From Pseudomonas gingeri (lineage in GTDB: Bacteria; Pseudomonadota; Gammaproteobacteria; Pseudomonadales; Pseudomonadaceae), in the NCBI RefSeq assembly GCF_013386115.1, contig NZ_JACAOR010000001.1, positions 276,639 through 340,638 on the forward strand: a stretch of 64,000 nt of DNA, in the 5' to 3' direction. Both the position numbers and the translations under genes were made by a program. This document shows, piece by piece, positions 34,549 to 43,681 of this stretch; position 1 is the first letter of the stretch, and each line of letters begins with the position of its first letter. The notes beneath the pieces were generated by a model, which saw nothing but the letters and a program-made list of their open reading frames with translations, made no database searches and was not told the origin of the DNA.

Positions 34549-35904
34549 ATGTTCCGCCTGATGAAAAAACCGCTGTGCGTGGCCGTGGCCCTGCTGTTGT
34601 CCGTTTCCCTCGATTGTCAGGCCATGGGGCCGTTCCAGGTCTACGAGCAGGCGTTACGTAATGATCCGGTGTTTCTCGGCGCGCTGAAGGAGCGCGATGC
34701 CGGCCAGGAGAACCGCGATATCGGCCGCGCGGGCCTGCTGCCGCGGCTGTCCTACAACTACAATCAGGGCCGCAACGACTCCCGGGCGACCTACCTCAAC
34801 GAGCGCGGCAACAGTCATGACGACCGGCGCTACACCAGCTCCGGTTCGACGCTGATGCTGCAACAGCCCCTGATCGACTACGAGGCCTACGCCAACTACC
34901 GCAAGGGTGTCGCCCAGGCCTTGTTTGCCGACGAGACCTTTCGTGGCAAGAGCCAGGAGTTGCTGGTGCGGGTGCTGACCTATTACACCCAGGCGTTGTT
35001 TGCCGAGGACCAGATCGAGATCGCCCGGGCCAAGAAGAAAGCCTTCGAGCAGCAGTTCCAGCAGAACGAGCATCTGTTTCGCCAGGGCGAGGGCACCCGC
35101 ACCGATATCCTCGAGGCCGAGTCGCGGTACGAGCTGGCCACCGCCGAGGAAATCGAGGCGCGCGACGTCCAGGATGCGGCCCTGCGTGAGCTGGGTGCGC
35201 TGATCGGCGTGCCGGCGGTCAATGTGACCGAACTGGCGCCCCTGAGCCCGGTATTCCAGTCTTTCCCCCTGGAACCGGCGAATTTCGACAGCTGGCACGA
35301 ACTGGCGTTGAGCAACAATCCGACCCTGGCGTCCCAGCGCCAGGCCCTGGAGGTGGCGCGTTATGAAGTCGAGCGCAATCGCGCCGGGCACCTGCCCAAG
35401 GTCAACGCCTACGCCAGCGTGCGCAAGAGCGAGTCCGACAGCGGCAACACCTACAACCAGCGTTACGACACCAACACCATCGGCATCGAGGTGAACGTGC
35501 CGTTGTTTGCCGGCGGCGGGGTGTCGGCGTCGGTGCGCCAGGCCAGCGCCAACCTGGAGCAGGCCGAATACGAACTCGACGGCAAGACCCGCGAGACCCT
35601 GATCGAGCTGCGCCGGCAGTACAGCGCCTGCCTGTCGGGGGTGAGCAAGCTGCGCGCCTACCAGAAGGCGCTGGCCTCGGCCGAGGCCCTGGTGGTTTCG
35701 ACCCGGCAGAGCATCCTCGGCGGCGAGCGGGTCAACCTCGACGCGCTGAATGCTGAACAGCAGCTCTACAGCACCCGGCGGGACTTGGCGCAGGCGCGTT
35801 ACGACTACCTGATGGCGTGGACCAGGCTGCATTACTACGCCGGCACCTTGCGCGAAACCGACCTGGCCAGGGTCGATGAGGCTTTTGTGGGACGAGGGTC
35901 TTGA
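34549..35904 (+). CDS. aprF: Type I secretion outer-membrane channel AprF (TolC family)
   Basis: 451 residues with a signal peptide (KKPLCVAVALLLSVSLDCQA). Two TolC repeats are seen, opening with FQVYEQALRNDPVFLGALKERDAGQENRDIGRAGLLPRLS and LALSNNPTLASQRQALEVARYEVERNRAGHLPKVNAYAS; each has long helices rich in Ala, Glu and Arg. Forms the trimeric exit duct for AprA, the other serralysins and the lipase. It begins one base after the aprE stop. An internal ATG at 34561 could be the true start, since the signal peptide would then open with KKPLCV. Confidence 0.94.
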   Translation: MFRLMKKPLCVAVALLLSVSLDCQAMGPFQVYEQALRNDPVFLGALKERDAGQENRDIGRAGLLPRLSYNYNQGRNDSRATYLNERGNSHDDRRYTSSGSTLMLQQPLIDYEAYANYRKGVAQALFADETFRGKSQELLVRVLTYYTQALFAEDQIEIARAKKKAFEQQFQQNEHLFRQGEGTRTDILEAESRYELATAEEIEARDVQDAALRELGALIGVPAVNVTELAPLSPVFQSFPLEPANFDSWHELALSNNPTLASQRQALEVARYEVERNRAGHLPKVNAYASVRKSESDSGNTYNQRYDTNTIGIEVNVPLFAGGGVSASVRQASANLEQAEYELDGKTRETLIELRRQYSACLSGVSKLRAYQKALASAEALVVSTRQSILGGERVNLDALNAEQQLYSTRRDLAQARYDYLMAWTRLHYYAGTLRETDLARVDEAFVGRGS

Positions 35905-36011
35905 TGAGCGCTTTCGACAGGACTTTTCACGGTGCAAATCATTGAATATGCGCGCCGCTTTTACGCGGCCCAAGTGCTCTATCGGTTTGCTTTGTGAAAA
36001 AGGATTTCATC

Positions 36012-37553
36012 ATGCTGACAACTAACACGCCTGCTCAAACAAGCTTTGCCTACAAGTATGCCAACCATTTCAAGAAGGTGTCCGATCGTAATATGGAGCT
36101 GTTCCATCAGCAAAAGCCCTCCTATTCGAACGACCAGGCGGCAGTGGCGCTGACGGCTGGGGCAAAAGCCTTTCAGGATCTGGATGGCGATGGCAAGGTC
36201 AACATCACCTATGAATTCCTGGGGCCTGTATACGGACCGAGATTCGCCAGCCTGTTCGATCTTGACGGGTTTACCCCCTTCAACGCGCAACAGCAGGAGC
36301 AAACCAGGTCAGCCCTGCAATCCTGGTCGGACGTGGCGAATGTGAGCTTTCAGGAAGGTTATTCGGGCAGCTACGACGGTCTTCTGTATTTTGGCAACTA
36401 TCGGGTCAACCATGACGACGACGGTGAAGCTGCCTTCAATCAGAACTTCTTTGGGTATGGCAATCAGTCGGCCTATGTCTGGACAAAAATCAACGCCACG
36501 TACGGTATCAACAAGGCACCCGATCTCAATAATTATGCCCGGCTGACATTGACTCACGAAACAGGGCATGCACTTGGGCTTGAACATCCCGGTGATTATC
36601 AGGCCAGCACCTCTGCATCGCCGACTTATCAGGACGATGCGGGCTATGTGCAGGATACCGCTGCTCATAGTGTCATGAGCTACTGGGGCGAAGATTACTC
36701 CGGACATGATTTCAGCGAAGATCATTCGGCGTACCTGCTGGAGAACTATTTACCGCTCGGCTTGCTGTTGGGGGCACCCATCGCGGCTGTCCGCGAGGCC
36801 TATCTGAACTATTTTTATCCCGAGGATCACCTGCGCACGCATTCGTCCGGGCCGCTGCTGGACGATATCACCGCTATCCAGATGCTCTACGGGGCCAATA
36901 TGACTACCCGGGTCGATGACACGACCTATGGGTTCAATTCCAATACCAGTCGTGACTTCCTGAGTCTTGCCTCTGCCGCGGACAGGCCGTTGTTCGCGGT
37001 CTGGGATGCCGGCGGCAACGATACGCTGGATTTTTCCGGTTTCTACCAGGACCAGAAGATCAATCTCAATGAGCTGTCTTTCTCCGATGTCGCGGGCCTG
37101 GTGGGCAACGTTTCCATTGCCAGGGGCGTCACCGTGGAGAACGCCATTGGCGGTTCCGGCGATGACCTGCTGATCGGTAACGCGGTGGCCAACGACCTCA
37201 GGGGTGGCGCCGGCGACGACATCCTCCACGGTGGCGGGGGCGGCGATCGGTTCTGGGGTGGGGCCGGCGAGGACACCTTCATGTTTATCCAGGTGGCGGA
37301 TTCCGCGCCTGATGCGAGCGCCCGGATCATGGACTTTACCAGTGGCGAAGACATGATCGACCTGTCCGCGATCACCGGGGGAAAGGCACTGAATTTCGTC
37401 GATGCGTTCACCGGCAAGGCGGGCGAGGCACTGTTGGCTTTCGCCACGGACACCGGCCTGGGAAGCCTGGCGGTCGATTTCGGCGGAACCGGAAAGGCGG
37501 ATTTCCTGATCACGACGGTGGGCCGCGCCGCGGTCACGGATATCGTGGTCTGA
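36012..37553 (+). CDS. Serralysin-family RTX metalloprotease, third copy, with insertion
   Basis: 513 residues, started at the ATG with AAGGA seven bases upstream (a GTG at 35994 is less likely). Zinc motif LTHETGHALGLEHPGDY (~180-196) and Met-turn HSVMSYWGE are intact. After the Met-turn there is an extra ~38 residues compared with AprA (LLENYLPLGLLLGAPIAAVR and following), partly hydrophobic. RTX repeats (GGSGDDLLIGN, GGAGDDILHGG, GGAGEDTFMF) and export tail TDIVV follow. In related strains subtilisin-like autotransporters often occupy this slot between aprF and the lipase gene. The 5' two thirds use more A/T-ending codons than aprA. Confidence 0.9.
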   Translation: MLTTNTPAQTSFAYKYANHFKKVSDRNMELFHQQKPSYSNDQAAVALTAGAKAFQDLDGDGKVNITYEFLGPVYGPRFASLFDLDGFTPFNAQQQEQTRSALQSWSDVANVSFQEGYSGSYDGLLYFGNYRVNHDDDGEAAFNQNFFGYGNQSAYVWTKINATYGINKAPDLNNYARLTLTHETGHALGLEHPGDYQASTSASPTYQDDAGYVQDTAAHSVMSYWGEDYSGHDFSEDHSAYLLENYLPLGLLLGAPIAAVREAYLNYFYPEDHLRTHSSGPLLDDITAIQMLYGANMTTRVDDTTYGFNSNTSRDFLSLASAADRPLFAVWDAGGNDTLDFSGFYQDQKINLNELSFSDVAGLVGNVSIARGVTVENAIGGSGDDLLIGNAVANDLRGGAGDDILHGGGGGDRFWGGAGEDTFMFIQVADSAPDASARIMDFTSGEDMIDLSAITGGKALNFVDAFTGKAGEALLAFATDTGLGSLAVDFGGTGKADFLITTVGRAAVTDIVV

Positions 37554-37564
37554 CCTGATGCACA

Positions 37565-37589
37565 GGAGCAGCCCCCCGGGTGCTGCTCC
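37565..37589 (+). other. Intercistronic hairpin after the third serralysin gene
   Basis: GGAGCAGC (37565-37572) and GCTGCTCC (37582-37589) form an 8-base stem around CCCCCGGGT. It begins 12 bases after the stop, has no T-run, and mirrors in position and core (GAGCAGC / GCTGCT) the hairpin after aprA. A processing or stability element is likely. Confidence 0.55.
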
Positions 37590-37654
37590 CGCGGTTGCAG
37601 GATGCGCCGCCGACAACGCTTTCTCGACAATTTCAACAACAGAGAGGCAATACC

Positions 37655-39493
37655 ATGGGTGTTTTTGACTATAAAAACGCGGGTTCCGAGGTCTCCAAAG
37701 CGCTGTATTCCGACGCGATGGCGATCACCTTGTACTCCTATCACAACCTCGACAACGGCTTTGCCGTGGGTTACCAGCAGAATGGCTTCGGCCTCGGACT
37801 GCCGGCGACCCTGGTCAAGGCGCTGATCGGCGGCACCGATGCGCAGGGGGTTATCCCCGGGGTTCCCTGGAACCCCGATTCGGAAAAGGCCGCGCTGGCG
37901 GCGGTGAAGGCGGCCGGCTGGACGCCGATCAGCGCCACGCAACTGGGCTACGACGGCAAGACCGATGGCCGGGGTACCTTCTTCGGTGAAAAAGCCGGCT
38001 ACACCACCGGCCAGGCGGAAGTCCTCGGCAAATACGACGCCAGCGGCCACCTGACCTCCATCGGCATCTCCTTCCGCGGTACCAGCGGGCCGCGGGAGAC
38101 GGTGATCAGCGACACCATCGGCGACGCGATCAATGACCTGCTGGCGGCCATCGGTCCCAAGGATTACGCCAGGAACTACAGCGCCAATGCCTTCGAGGGC
38201 CTGCTCAAGAGCGTCGCCGCCTTCGCCGTGGCCAACGGCCTGGCCGGTAAGGATGTGCTGGTCAGCGGCCACAGCCTCGGCGGCCTGGCGGTCAACAGCA
38301 TGGCGGACCTGAGCAAGGACCACTGGGGCGGTTTCTACAAGGAGGCCAACTACATCGCCTTCGCCTCGCCGACCCAGAGCGGCGCGGGCACCCAGGTGCT
38401 GAATATCGGCTATGAAAACGATCCGGTGTTCCGTGCCCTCAACGGCTCCAGCCTGACTCCGGCGACCCTCGGGGTACACGATGCCAACAAGGCGTCGGCC
38501 ACCAACAATATCGTCAGTTTCAACGACCACTATGCCTCCGATGCATGGAACGTCCTGCCGTTTTCCATCGGCAATGTCGCCACCTGGATATCCCATCTGC
38601 CGACCGCCTATGGCGACGGCATGAATCGCATCCTCCACTCGAAGTTCTATGACCTGACCAGCAAGGATTCGACCATCATCGTCGCCAACCTGTCCGATCC
38701 GGCGCGTGAGAAGACCTGGGTCCAGGACCTCAACCGCAATGCCGAAAACCACAGCGGAGCGACCTTTATCATCGGCAGCGAGGCCAGCGACCTGCTCAAG
38801 GGTGGACGGGGCAACGACTATCTGGAGGGCGGTGGCGGCAATGACACCTTCCGCGATGAGGGCGGCTACAACATCATTCTTGGCGGCCAGGGCAACAACA
38901 CCCTCGATTTGCAAAAGTCGCTGGGCAGCGTCGATATCGCCAATGACGGCCAGGGGACCTTGTATATTCGTGATGCCCAGGGCGGGATCACCATCGCCAA
39001 GGATATCGGCACCTTGATCAGCAGTGAGCCGCACCTGGTGTTCCTGACCCGGGACGTGACCCATAAGGTCGGCAACCAGAGCCTGTCCGATGGCGCGTAT
39101 GTCAGTTCGCAGGTCGGCGGCAGCGGGGCGGACACCCTGACGGCGAAGGCCCCGGGCGAATGGTTGCTGGGCAACGACGGCAACGATCACCTGATCGGCG
39201 CGGTGAAGGGCGGGAACCTGTTTATCGGTGGCGCCGGCAATGACCTGATGGATGCCAGGGGCGGCGGTAACACCTTCCTCTTCAACGGCGCCTTCGGCCA
39301 GGATCGCGTGACCGGCTTCCAGGCGTCCGACAAGCTGGTGTTCATGGGTTATGCCGACTCACAGGGGCACAACATCCTTGCTCATGCCAGGGTGGTCGGG
39401 CAGGACACGGTGTTGAGCTTCGGCGCGGATTCGGTGACCCTGGTCGGGGTCGGTCTGGATACGCTCAAAGGCGCGAGCGTGGTGATCGCCTAG
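37655..39493 (+). CDS. RTX lipase / polyurethanase (PueA-type, family I.3)
   Basis: 612 residues, the length class of P. fluorescens/chlororaphis polyurethanases (TliA-type lipases are ~476). Opens VFDYKNAGSEVSKALYSDAM and HNLDNGFAVGYQQNGFGLGL, which is diagnostic of family I.3. Nucleophile elbow VLVSGHSLGGLAVN (Ser ~206); the catalytic Asp and His are expected in IGYENDPVFR and VSFNDHYAS. RTX repeats GGRGNDYLEGGGGNDTF, GNDGNDHLIG and GGAGNDLMDARGG and the tail ASVVIA show AprDEF-type export. Hydrolyses triglycerides and ester polymers. GAGAGG precedes the ATG. Last gene of the apr run. Confidence 0.94.
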   Translation: MGVFDYKNAGSEVSKALYSDAMAITLYSYHNLDNGFAVGYQQNGFGLGLPATLVKALIGGTDAQGVIPGVPWNPDSEKAALAAVKAAGWTPISATQLGYDGKTDGRGTFFGEKAGYTTGQAEVLGKYDASGHLTSIGISFRGTSGPRETVISDTIGDAINDLLAAIGPKDYARNYSANAFEGLLKSVAAFAVANGLAGKDVLVSGHSLGGLAVNSMADLSKDHWGGFYKEANYIAFASPTQSGAGTQVLNIGYENDPVFRALNGSSLTPATLGVHDANKASATNNIVSFNDHYASDAWNVLPFSIGNVATWISHLPTAYGDGMNRILHSKFYDLTSKDSTIIVANLSDPAREKTWVQDLNRNAENHSGATFIIGSEASDLLKGGRGNDYLEGGGGNDTFRDEGGYNIILGGQGNNTLDLQKSLGSVDIANDGQGTLYIRDAQGGITIAKDIGTLISSEPHLVFLTRDVTHKVGNQSLSDGAYVSSQVGGSGADTLTAKAPGEWLLGNDGNDHLIGAVKGGNLFIGGAGNDLMDARGGGNTFLFNGAFGQDRVTGFQASDKLVFMGYADSQGHNILAHARVVGQDTVLSFGADSVTLVGVGLDTLKGASVVIA

Positions 39494-39555
39494 AGAAGCC
39501 CGGGTGCTCCCACGGTCCGTGGCGCCCATTGGGAGTTGGGTGTGAGCGATCACCC

Positions 39556-39723
39556 TGTGGGAGCGAGCTTGCTCGCGAAGGCGTCGGCCTGCGCACCGCC
39601 CATGTCGGTGAATGGCCGCCGCTGGCGGTTCGCGGGCAAGCCCGGCTCCCACTGGGAGCGGGGAGGTCTTGGGGGGACGGACCGATCACCTTATGGGGCT
39701 CCCACGGGGTCTGCGTGGGAGCG
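39556..39723. repeat. REP-type repeats between lipase and GT39 genes
   Basis: An inverted REP pair, TGTGGGAGCGAGCTTGCTCG (39556 on) and CGCGGGCAAGCCCGGCTCCC (39631-39650), is followed by further GTGGGAGCGG/GCTCCCAC pieces to 39723. The two flanking genes converge here. No T-rich terminator was found; the palindromes may end both transcripts. Confidence 0.8.
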
Positions 39724-39729
39724 GCCCAC

Positions 39730-41331
39730 CTAAGGCCGTTTCAACAGCACGAAATCGTTCTTGTCGAAGCGCCCGCCGAGTACTGGCACCAGGGCGCCGA
39801 TCGGCGAACCCTGCAGCTTCTGGAAATCCTGCTTGTCCATCACCAGCCATGCCGGGCCGGTCACGGCCTGGAGCTGTTCGGCGGTGCCGGTGAACACTGG
39901 CTGGAGGTCTTCGTCGAGATTGACCATGAACTTGATCGCCTTCGCATCCTTGCCCATGGCGTGCAGGACCACGGGGGCCGGATCCTGATGGATCAACTGC
40001 TGGGCGGCACGGGTGAAGGTGCGGGTGTCGTAGGCGGTACGTTGCACCGGCTCGACAATCAGAATGTAGCCGATCCACATCGCCAGTACCGCACAACCGG
40101 CCAGGCCCAGGGCGCGCCAGCGGGCCTTGAACAGCAAGGCCACGGCGACCGCCTGCAAGACGCCCAGCAGCCAGGGGGCGGCCCCCAGTGTCGGCAGCTC
40201 CTCGGGAAAACGTCGGTGCAGCATGATCATCCCGGCGATCAGCAGGCCCGGCAGGATCAGCCAGATTCCCTGGATCAGGCCCCGCAACCAGGCGAACAGC
40301 CGGCCCTGGGTCACCTGGAAGGGGAACGCCGCGACAATGGCGATCATCGGCAGCATCGGCAGGATGTATCGGGCCTTCTTCGCCTGCGGCACGGACAGGC
40401 CGAGCATCACGATCAGCCCGGCGGCCAGGCAGTACAGCACCAGTTGCAGGGCCGCGCCGCGCGGCTGGCGACGGTTTGCCAGCAAGGCGGCGACCACCAG
40501 TACCGCCAGCGGATAGGCCAGCGCGTAATTGCCGAACGAGCTGCTGAAGTAATACAGGACATCGCTGGAACCTTCACTGCCGTCCATGCGCCCGGTGAAC
40601 TGCATGCGGATCACTTCCGCGAGGAAGACGCTGCCGCCGTCGAGCCAGGCCAGCCAGAGCAGCAGGCCGATGCAGGCGACCAGCAGGGCCAGGGCTTGCA
40701 GGCCGAAGACCAGGAAACGCCGCCAGTGGCCGCCCAGCAGGTAGAAGCTGCACAGCATGCCTGTGGGGATCACCAGGCCGATGGGGCCGCGAATGGCGAA
40801 GCCCAGCACCAGCAGCGCGAGGATCCAGGCAGTCCGTTTCGGTGCGGCGAAATGCTCGGCGGCGTAGCCCAGGTAGAACACCGAGAAGCCGACCGCGGCC
40901 AGCATCAGGTCCAGCGAGACAGCACGGGTCTCGGTGATAAAGGTGTTGCTCAGCAACAGCAGAGCGATGCTCAGCAGCGCCCAGCGTGGCGAATAGGGCG
41001 CGACCAGCCGGTACATCAGCACCACGATCCAGGCCGCCGCCAAGGCACTGGGCAGCCAGGCCGCGAGGGCGTTGACCGTACCGAAGGGCAGGGCGAACAG
41101 CCAGACCAGGAAAGTCGAGAAGGCCGAGTAGTCGGGATAGGGTTCGCCGTAGGTGGTGGGAAAGAATCCCGGACCGTGACGAAGCATTTCCTGGGCGAAC
41201 AGCACGAAGCGCGAATCGAAACCGATGGCGGCCTGCTGATGGACCCCGGCGAGGAACAGCAGCAGGGCGATCAGGCCCAGGCCGAGGGAGTGGCGATTCA
41301 GGGTGTGGCGAGAGGCGGGGAGCAATGTCAC
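39730..41331 (-). CDS. ArnT-like glycosyltransferase (GT39/PMT-2 family), second copy
   Basis: 533 residues with ~12 hydrophobic segments. It shares the ArnT layout: the first periplasmic loop GFDSRFVLFAQEML with the catalytic-type Asp/Glu, YPDYSAFSTFLVWLFALPFG, and VPQAKKARYILPMLPMIAIV resembling [15 protein letters not shown] of ArnT. A GTG start at 41331 is chosen because AAGGA lies seven bases upstream; the longer frame runs into repeat sequence. It follows ugd on the same strand but is separated by 243 bases of repeats, so it may be transcribed apart. Probably moves a sugar from a polyprenyl carrier to lipid A or another acceptor; the sugar is unknown. Confidence 0.82.
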   Translation of the reverse strand: MTLLPASRHTLNRHSLGLGLIALLLFLAGVHQQAAIGFDSRFVLFAQEMLRHGPGFFPTTYGEPYPDYSAFSTFLVWLFALPFGTVNALAAWLPSALAAAWIVVLMYRLVAPYSPRWALLSIALLLLSNTFITETRAVSLDLMLAAVGFSVFYLGYAAEHFAAPKRTAWILALLVLGFAIRGPIGLVIPTGMLCSFYLLGGHWRRFLVFGLQALALLVACIGLLLWLAWLDGGSVFLAEVIRMQFTGRMDGSEGSSDVLYYFSSSFGNYALAYPLAVLVVAALLANRRQPRGAALQLVLYCLAAGLIVMLGLSVPQAKKARYILPMLPMIAIVAAFPFQVTQGRLFAWLRGLIQGIWLILPGLLIAGMIMLHRRFPEELPTLGAAPWLLGVLQAVAVALLFKARWRALGLAGCAVLAMWIGYILIVEPVQRTAYDTRTFTRAAQQLIHQDPAPVVLHAMGKDAKAIKFMVNLDEDLQPVFTGTAEQLQAVTGPAWLVMDKQDFQKLQGSPIGALVPVLGGRFDKNDFVLLKRP

Positions 41332-41350
41332 AGTGAGGTCCTTGTCCAAG

Positions 41351-41554
41351 GATTGTTCCCACACCCTGCGTGGGCATGCAGTCCGTGACGCCTTGCGTCA
41401 CAAAGCGGACGCAGAGCGTCCCGATAGGCATTCCCACGCGGAGCGTGGGAACGATCAACGCGGAGCGTCCCGGGAGGCATTCCCACGCGGAGCGTGGGAA
41501 CGATCAACGCGGGGCGTCCCGAGGGGCATTCCCACGCGGAGCGTGGGAGCGATC
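41351..41554. repeat. GTTCCCACGC element with a 49-base tandem repeat
   Basis: The left part copies the element at 12079-12185. Its right end is then repeated: GGCATTCCCACGCGGAGCG begins at 41427, 41476 and 41525, exactly 49 bases apart, each followed by TGGGAACGATCAACGCGG with small changes. The copies differ at a few bases, so they are not a recent slip. It lies between ugd and the GT39 gene. Confidence 0.88.
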
Positions 41555-41574
41555 AAATTGCCTTGATCAATGAA

Positions 41575-42936
41575 TCAGCCCTGGCCGTGACGGGTCACCG
41601 GCAGATCGAGGGACGCGCCGCGACCGATGGCGAAGTAGGTAAAGCCCTTGCGCTGCATGCGATTGGCGTCGTACAGGTTGCGGCCGTCGAAGATCACCGG
41701 GGCCTTGAGGCGCTGCTGGATCCGTTCGAAGTCCGGGGCCTTGAACTGCTGCCATTCGGTGCAGACGATCAAGGCATCGGCGCCGACCAGGGCCGCTTCC
41801 GGCGTGCCCATCAGCGACAGGCCCGGCTCATCCGGGTACAGGCGCTGGGTTTCCTGCATGGCTTCCGGGTCGAAGGCCCGTACCTGGGCGCCGGCCGCCC
41901 ACAGGGCTTCCATCAGCACACGGCTCGGTGCGTCGCGCATGTCGTCGGTGTTGGGCTTGAAGGCCAGGCCCCAGAGCGCGAAGGTCTTGCCCTTGAGGTC
42001 GCCCTTGTAGAACGCATTGATGCGGTCGAACAGCTTGTGTTTCTGCCGTTCGTTGATGGCTTCCACCGCCTGCAGCAGGTCGCTGGAGCAGTTGGCCGCC
42101 TGGGCACTGTGGATCAGGGCGCGCATGTCCTTGGGGAAGCACGAGCCACCGTAGCCACAGCCCGGATAAATGAAGTGGTAGCCGATCCGCTGGTCGGCAC
42201 CGATGCCCATGCGCACGGCTTCGATGTCCGCGCCCAGGTGTTCGGCCAGTTCGGCGATCTGGTTGATAAAGCTGATCTTGGTCGCCAGCATGCAGTTGGC
42301 GGCGTACTTGGTCAGTTCGGCGCTGCGCAGGTCCATGAACATGATGCGGTCATGGTTGCGGTTGAAGGGCGCGTAGAGGTCGCGCATCACTTCACGGACT
42401 TCTTCACGCTCGCAGCCGATGATGATGCGGTCCGGACGCCGGCAGTCTTCCACCGCCGAACCTTCCTTGAGGAATTCCGGGTTGGAGACGATATCGAACT
42501 CCAGCGCGCGGCCGGCTTTGTGCAAGGCGGTTTCGATATGCGCGCGCAGGGTGTCGCCGGTGCCCACCGGCACGGTGGATTTTTCCACGAGAATCAGCGG
42601 TTCGAAGCGATGGCGGACCACGGCGTCACCCACCGACAGGACGTACTTGAGGTCGGCCGAACCGTCCTCGTCCGAGGGCGTGCCGACGGCGATAAACAGT
42701 ACCTGGCCGTGCTCGATGGCCAGTTTCTCATCGCTGGTGAAGTGCAGGCGGCCACTTTCCAGGTTGCTCTTGACCATGGTCTCCAGCCCTGGTTCGAAGA
42801 TCGGGATATGGCCCTTGCGCAGCAAGTCGATCTTGTTCTGGTCAACGTCCATGCACACGACATCGTGACCGACTTCGGCCAGGACAGTCGCCTGTACCAG
42901 GCCTACATAACCGCTACCAATTACGCTGATTTTCAT
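41575..42936 (-). CDS. ugd: UDP-glucose 6-dehydrogenase
   Basis: 453 residues. NAD-binding [21 protein letters not shown] at the N-terminus, [49 protein letters not shown], and the catalytic Cys in [17 protein letters not shown]. Oxidises UDP-glucose to UDP-glucuronate, the substrate of ArnA. Its ATG overlaps the arnF stop by four bases, so it is the last gene of the arn operon. Confidence 0.96.
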   Translation of the reverse strand: MKISVIGSGYVGLVQATVLAEVGHDVVCMDVDQNKIDLLRKGHIPIFEPGLETMVKSNLESGRLHFTSDEKLAIEHGQVLFIAVGTPSDEDGSADLKYVLSVGDAVVRHRFEPLILVEKSTVPVGTGDTLRAHIETALHKAGRALEFDIVSNPEFLKEGSAVEDCRRPDRIIIGCEREEVREVMRDLYAPFNRNHDRIMFMDLRSAELTKYAANCMLATKISFINQIAELAEHLGADIEAVRMGIGADQRIGYHFIYPGCGYGGSCFPKDMRALIHSAQAANCSSDLLQAVEAINERQKHKLFDRINAFYKGDLKGKTFALWGLAFKPNTDDMRDAPSRVLMEALWAAGAQVRAFDPEAMQETQRLYPDEPGLSLMGTPEAALVGADALIVCTEWQQFKAPDFERIQQRLKAPVIFDGRNLYDANRMQRKGFTYFAIGRGASLDLPVTRHGQG

Positions 42937-43340
42937 ACGGAGTCCCTAGGACGGGGTATACGTGGAGAATTGATCGTGAGAACACCCAGGATGACCAGTG
43001 CCACCCCCAGTGTCTTGGAAAGGCTGAAGCTTTCGTGGAAGAACGGCAGGCTGGCCGCCAGCAGGTAGACCAGCGCATAGCTGACACTGAGCAGCGAGTA
43101 GGCGCGGCCCAGCGGCAGGTCGCGCAAGGCGGCGAGCCAGCAGAGCATCGACAGGGCGTAGGCGAGGATCGCCGCGCCGACCACGGCCAGCGCCACCAGG
43201 GAGACGTCGCCAGTGGTCAACGCATCCAGCCACTGGCTCGGCTCGGGCAGGCGGGTCATGCTCCAACGCATGCCCAGCTGGGCACTGCTGACCAGCAGGA
43301 CGCTGGCGCCGGCGAAAGTGAAGCCACGGAACAGGTTCAT
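42933..43340 (-). CDS. arnF: ArnF subunit of the undecaprenyl-phosphate-aminoarabinose flippase
   Basis: 135 residues, four hydrophobic segments of EmrE-like type ([78 protein letters not shown]). With ArnE it flips the lipid-linked aminoarabinose to the periplasmic face. ATG at 43340 overlaps the arnE stop by four bases. Confidence 0.9.
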   Translation of the reverse strand: MNLFRGFTFAGASVLLVSSAQLGMRWSMTRLPEPSQWLDALTTGDVSLVALAVVGAAILAYALSMLCWLAALRDLPLGRAYSLLSVSYALVYLLAASLPFFHESFSLSKTLGVALVILGVLTINSPRIPRPRDSV

Positions 43341-43681
43341 AGATGCAGCCCCAGCAGTACCACGCCGGCAATGATCAGGACCACGCCAAGCCAGTGACGG
43401 CGGTCGATCGATTCCTTGAACAGGTAGTGTGCCACCAGGGTGATCAGGACGAAATTCAGGCTGAGCATCGGATAGGCAATCCCGACCTCCAGCCGCTGCA
43501 GCACCAGCAACCACACCAGCAGGCCGAGGCCGAGGCTGGCCAGGGCCAGCCACAACCAGGGCGAACGCAGCTTTTCGAACATGCCCATGGAGGTCTCGCG
43601 CCAGCCTTCGACGGCGAACTTCTGGGCCACCTGGCCCAGGCACGTCAGCAGGCAGGCGCCGAGGAGAAGGATCAGGGTCAT
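43337..43681 (-). CDS. arnE: ArnE subunit of the undecaprenyl-phosphate-aminoarabinose flippase
   Basis: 114 residues, four membrane segments: [60 protein letters not shown] and [16 protein letters not shown]. Matches ArnE in length and in the EmrE/SMR fold. Pairs with ArnF. Start overlaps the arnT stop by four bases. Confidence 0.91.
   Translation of the reverse strand: MTLILLLGACLLTCLGQVAQKFAVEGWRETSMGMFEKLRSPWLWLALASLGLGLLVWLLVLQRLEVGIAYPMLSLNFVLITLVAHYLFKESIDRRHWLGVVLIIAGVVLLGLHL

Noticed and set aside
37043..39190. 715-codon minus-strand open frame opposite the lipase and serralysin genes
   Set aside because: Antisense shadow of RTX-coding DNA; no start context or family motif.
39494..39540. 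Terminator after the lipase gene
   Set aside because: GC-rich complementary pieces exist but there is no T-run and the loop would be too tight; REP elements follow.
41370..41573. 67-codon repetitive peptide-coding frame
   Set aside because: It is the translation of the 49-base tandem repeat, with no ribosome site.
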